A stretch of 7,484 bases of DNA from Deferribacteraceae bacterium UBA1873 (lineage in GTDB: Bacteria > Chrysiogenota > Deferribacteres > Deferribacterales > Flexistipitaceae). Of the stretch, positions 6,766 through 7,484 are shown piece by piece. Under the pieces are notes generated by a model that did not search any database, was not told where the DNA came from, and saw nothing but the letters and a program-made list of their open reading frames with translations. The DNA is taken from NCBI GenBank assembly GCA_002338145.1, contig DDHP01000080.1:417-7900 (forward strand), read 5' to 3'. How positions within the stretch are numbered: position 1 is the first letter of the stretch; each line of letters starts with the position of its first letter. The translations under genes and the position numbers were made by a program.

Positions 6766-7183
6766 AGTAGTTGAGAAACAGGGAAATAACTTTATTAAAG
6801 TTGAAATTGTGCCCATGAATGCATGTGCATCCTGTTCTATTGCAAGCAGCTGCTGCGGCGGAGAGGAGCTGTCAAATAAGAAGTATTTTGTATTGTATAA
6901 CAGTGTAAATGCAGAAGTTGGTGATGAAGTGGTTATATCCATCTCTGCCAAAAGTCTCTTTAAGTCGGTAATGGTGGTTTATGTTATTCCTATTTTGCTG
7001 CTTCTTGTGGTGGCGGGGATAAGCACAGCGGTTTTTGATAAGGATATTTATACGGCTGTTATCTCGCTTGTGTTTCTTGTATTGTATTTTGTTATTATTA
7101 AGATATTGATTGGCCGTGGCAGAAGCCTGGATGTGACGGTTGTGAGTAAGAGTGAAAAGCAGCTATCAGGACGTCTTGGGTGA
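6737..7183 (+). CDS. rseC: RseC/MucC-family membrane protein (SoxR-reducing system / sigma-E modulator type)
   Basis: The 148-residue protein fits the RseC/MucC family (E. coli RseC is 159). It has an N-terminal soluble part with a cysteine cluster, C30-x2-C33-x5-C39-C40 (NACASCSIASSCCGG), a short beta-rich segment containing VGDEVVISI (61-69), then two membrane helices at about 76-98 and 104-126 joined by a short loop, and a cytoplasmic-like tail. In E. coli RseC acts with the Rsx (Rnf-like) complex in reducing SoxR and also affects the sigma-E/RseA system. The cysteines may hold a metal or Fe-S centre, which is inference. The start has GGAG at 6724-6727, nine bases upstream, inside feoA, and the genes overlap by 29 bp, so expression is probably coupled to iron uptake. 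No rnf/rsx gene, rseA or rpoE is in view. I see no clear terminator after the stop. Confidence 0.88.
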   Translation: MSNSYTHTAKVVEKQGNNFIKVEIVPMNACASCSIASSCCGGEELSNKKYFVLYNSVNAEVGDEVVISISAKSLFKSVMVVYVIPILLLLVVAGISTAVFDKDIYTAVISLVFLVLYFVIIKILIGRGRSLDVTVVSKSEKQLSGRLG

Positions 7184-7283
7184 AATAGTAAAATGGGGAG
7201 TTAGTGAGGTAGGGAGGTAAAGAAACAGAGAGTAGTTTATAATCACAATTGCATATCTGTTTATTATATTGCTTCATATGGTA

Positions 7284-7311
7284 GAGATTTCTCACTTCGT
7301 TCGAAATGACA
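7284..7311 (-). repeat. Hairpin repeat module, copy 1 (28 bp)
   Basis: Read on the minus strand, the module is TGTC, stem arm ATTTC, an 11-base loop, stem arm GAAAT, then CTC. It shares both flanks with the modules at 7322-7350 and 7368-7410. Sequences of this general kind are common as dispersed intergenic repeats in several bacterial phyla. Confidence 0.7.
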
Positions 7312-7321
7312 TTTAGGTACT

Positions 7322-7350
7322 TGTCACCTCGAGCGCAGCCGAGAGGTCTC
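7322..7350 (+). repeat. Hairpin repeat module, copy 2 (29 bp)
   Basis: Read on the plus strand, the module is TGTC, stem arm ACCTC, a 12-base loop, stem arm GAGGT, then CTC. Its stem differs from copy 1 by TT to CC on one arm and AA to GG on the other, so pairing is kept. Its orientation is opposite to its two neighbours. An alternative inner pairing, CTCG (7328-7331) with CGAG (7340-7343), is possible. Confidence 0.7.
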
Positions 7351-7367
7351 ATTGCTAAATAACGCCT

Positions 7368-7410
7368 GAGATTTCTCCTCGATGTCTTTCGCCAACTCGT
7401 CGAAATGACA
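7368..7410 (-). repeat. Hairpin repeat module, copy 3 with enlarged loop (43 bp)
   Basis: Read on the minus strand, the module has the flanks and stem arms of copy 1 (TGTC, ATTTC, GAAAT, CTC), but the loop is 26 bases instead of 11. Within the loop CGA and TCG can pair further. The extra bases look like an insertion into, or a longer variant of, the same element. Confidence 0.65.
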
Positions 7411-7468
7411 TACTTCGCACCTCAACTAAAATAATTTATGAGAAGAGACCTTTGCATAACCCCATAAT

Positions 7469-7484
7469 TGTCACCCTGAACTTG
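7469..7484 (+). repeat. Hairpin repeat module, copy 4, cut by the window end
   Basis: TGTCACCCTGAACTTG runs into the end of the window. It begins with the same TGTC flank and what would be a stem arm ACCCT. By the pattern of the other copies, the element should continue to AGGGT followed by CTC. It has the plus orientation, continuing the alternation of copies 1 to 3. Confidence 0.5.

Larger units (their letters stand above)
7184..7484. other. Gene-free region downstream of rseC
   Basis: No credible gene is present here. The first 100 bases are purine-rich then AT-rich (for example GAGGTAGGGAGGTAA at 7206-7220 and a lone TATAAT at 7238-7243 without a -35 box). From 7284 onward the region consists mostly of short repeat modules listed separately. 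No tRNA, CRISPR spacing or convincing U-tailed hairpin was found. Confidence 0.7.

Noticed and set aside
7098..7352. An 84-codon minus-strand open frame containing ISNEVRNLYH
   Set aside because: It reads through the hairpin repeat and antisense to the end of rseC. Peptides of the EVRNL type are familiar products of spurious translation of such dispersed repeats, and no ribosome binding site or domain is evident.
7445..7484. A possible insertion-sequence end beginning GAGACCTTTGCA
   Set aside because: The start vaguely recalls some transposon termini, but no partner inverted repeat, target duplication or transposase is in the window, and the following bases fit the hairpin repeat better.
7284..7484. 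CRISPR array
   Set aside because: The repeats alternate in orientation, differ in length and stem sequence, and have irregular short gaps, unlike CRISPR repeats and spacers.

Overview
The window is low-GC bacterial DNA (roughly 35-40% G+C by eye) with tightly packed genes that read intact. It most likely comes from a Gram-negative chromosome. The evidence is a full-length bifunctional GlnE, a complete Feo iron-uptake system and an RseC/MucC-type membrane protein. The mix of AT-rich coding sequence, a variant-class FeoB and TGTCA...TCTC dispersed repeats would suit a Deferribacterota-like anaerobe. That placement is a guess, since no rRNA or other marker is present.

Layout. (1) 62-3462, plus strand: glnE, then a ThiE/TenI-family gene whose start overlaps the glnE stop by 4 bp. 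(2) 3453-4238, minus strand: an IclR-family regulator whose 3' end overlaps the TenI-like gene tail to tail by 10 bp. (3) 4239-4522: an AT-rich divergent regulatory region. It holds two outward-facing TTGACA boxes, an inverted repeat GTTAG-N6-CTAAC inside the feo promoter, a partial Fur-like site and a 10-bp stem-loop just before the feoB ribosome binding site. (4) 4523-7183, plus strand: feoB-feoA-rseC, with each gene overlapping the next. (5) 7184-7484: no gene. It contains a cluster of short hairpin-forming repeats in alternating orientation, the last cut by the window end.

How the genes work together. GlnE tunes glutamine synthetase by adenylylation and deadenylylation in response to nitrogen status. 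The TenI-like protein is translationally coupled to it but lacks several residues of active thiamin-phosphate synthase, so its role is open. FeoB imports Fe(II) through the inner membrane with FeoA as its small partner. RseC is a two-helix membrane protein with a cysteine cluster, known elsewhere with Rnf/Rsx electron transport and SoxR reduction, so its place in the feo unit suggests iron uptake tied to redox or Fe-S physiology. The IclR regulator has no catabolic target in view. Its only clear neighbours are the divergent feo genes.

No wholly new multi-gene system is evident. The least ordinary items are the repeat cluster, in which stem bases change in a compensatory way between copies, the layered feo control region, the degenerate TenI-like protein coupled to glnE, and the feoBA-rseC linkage.
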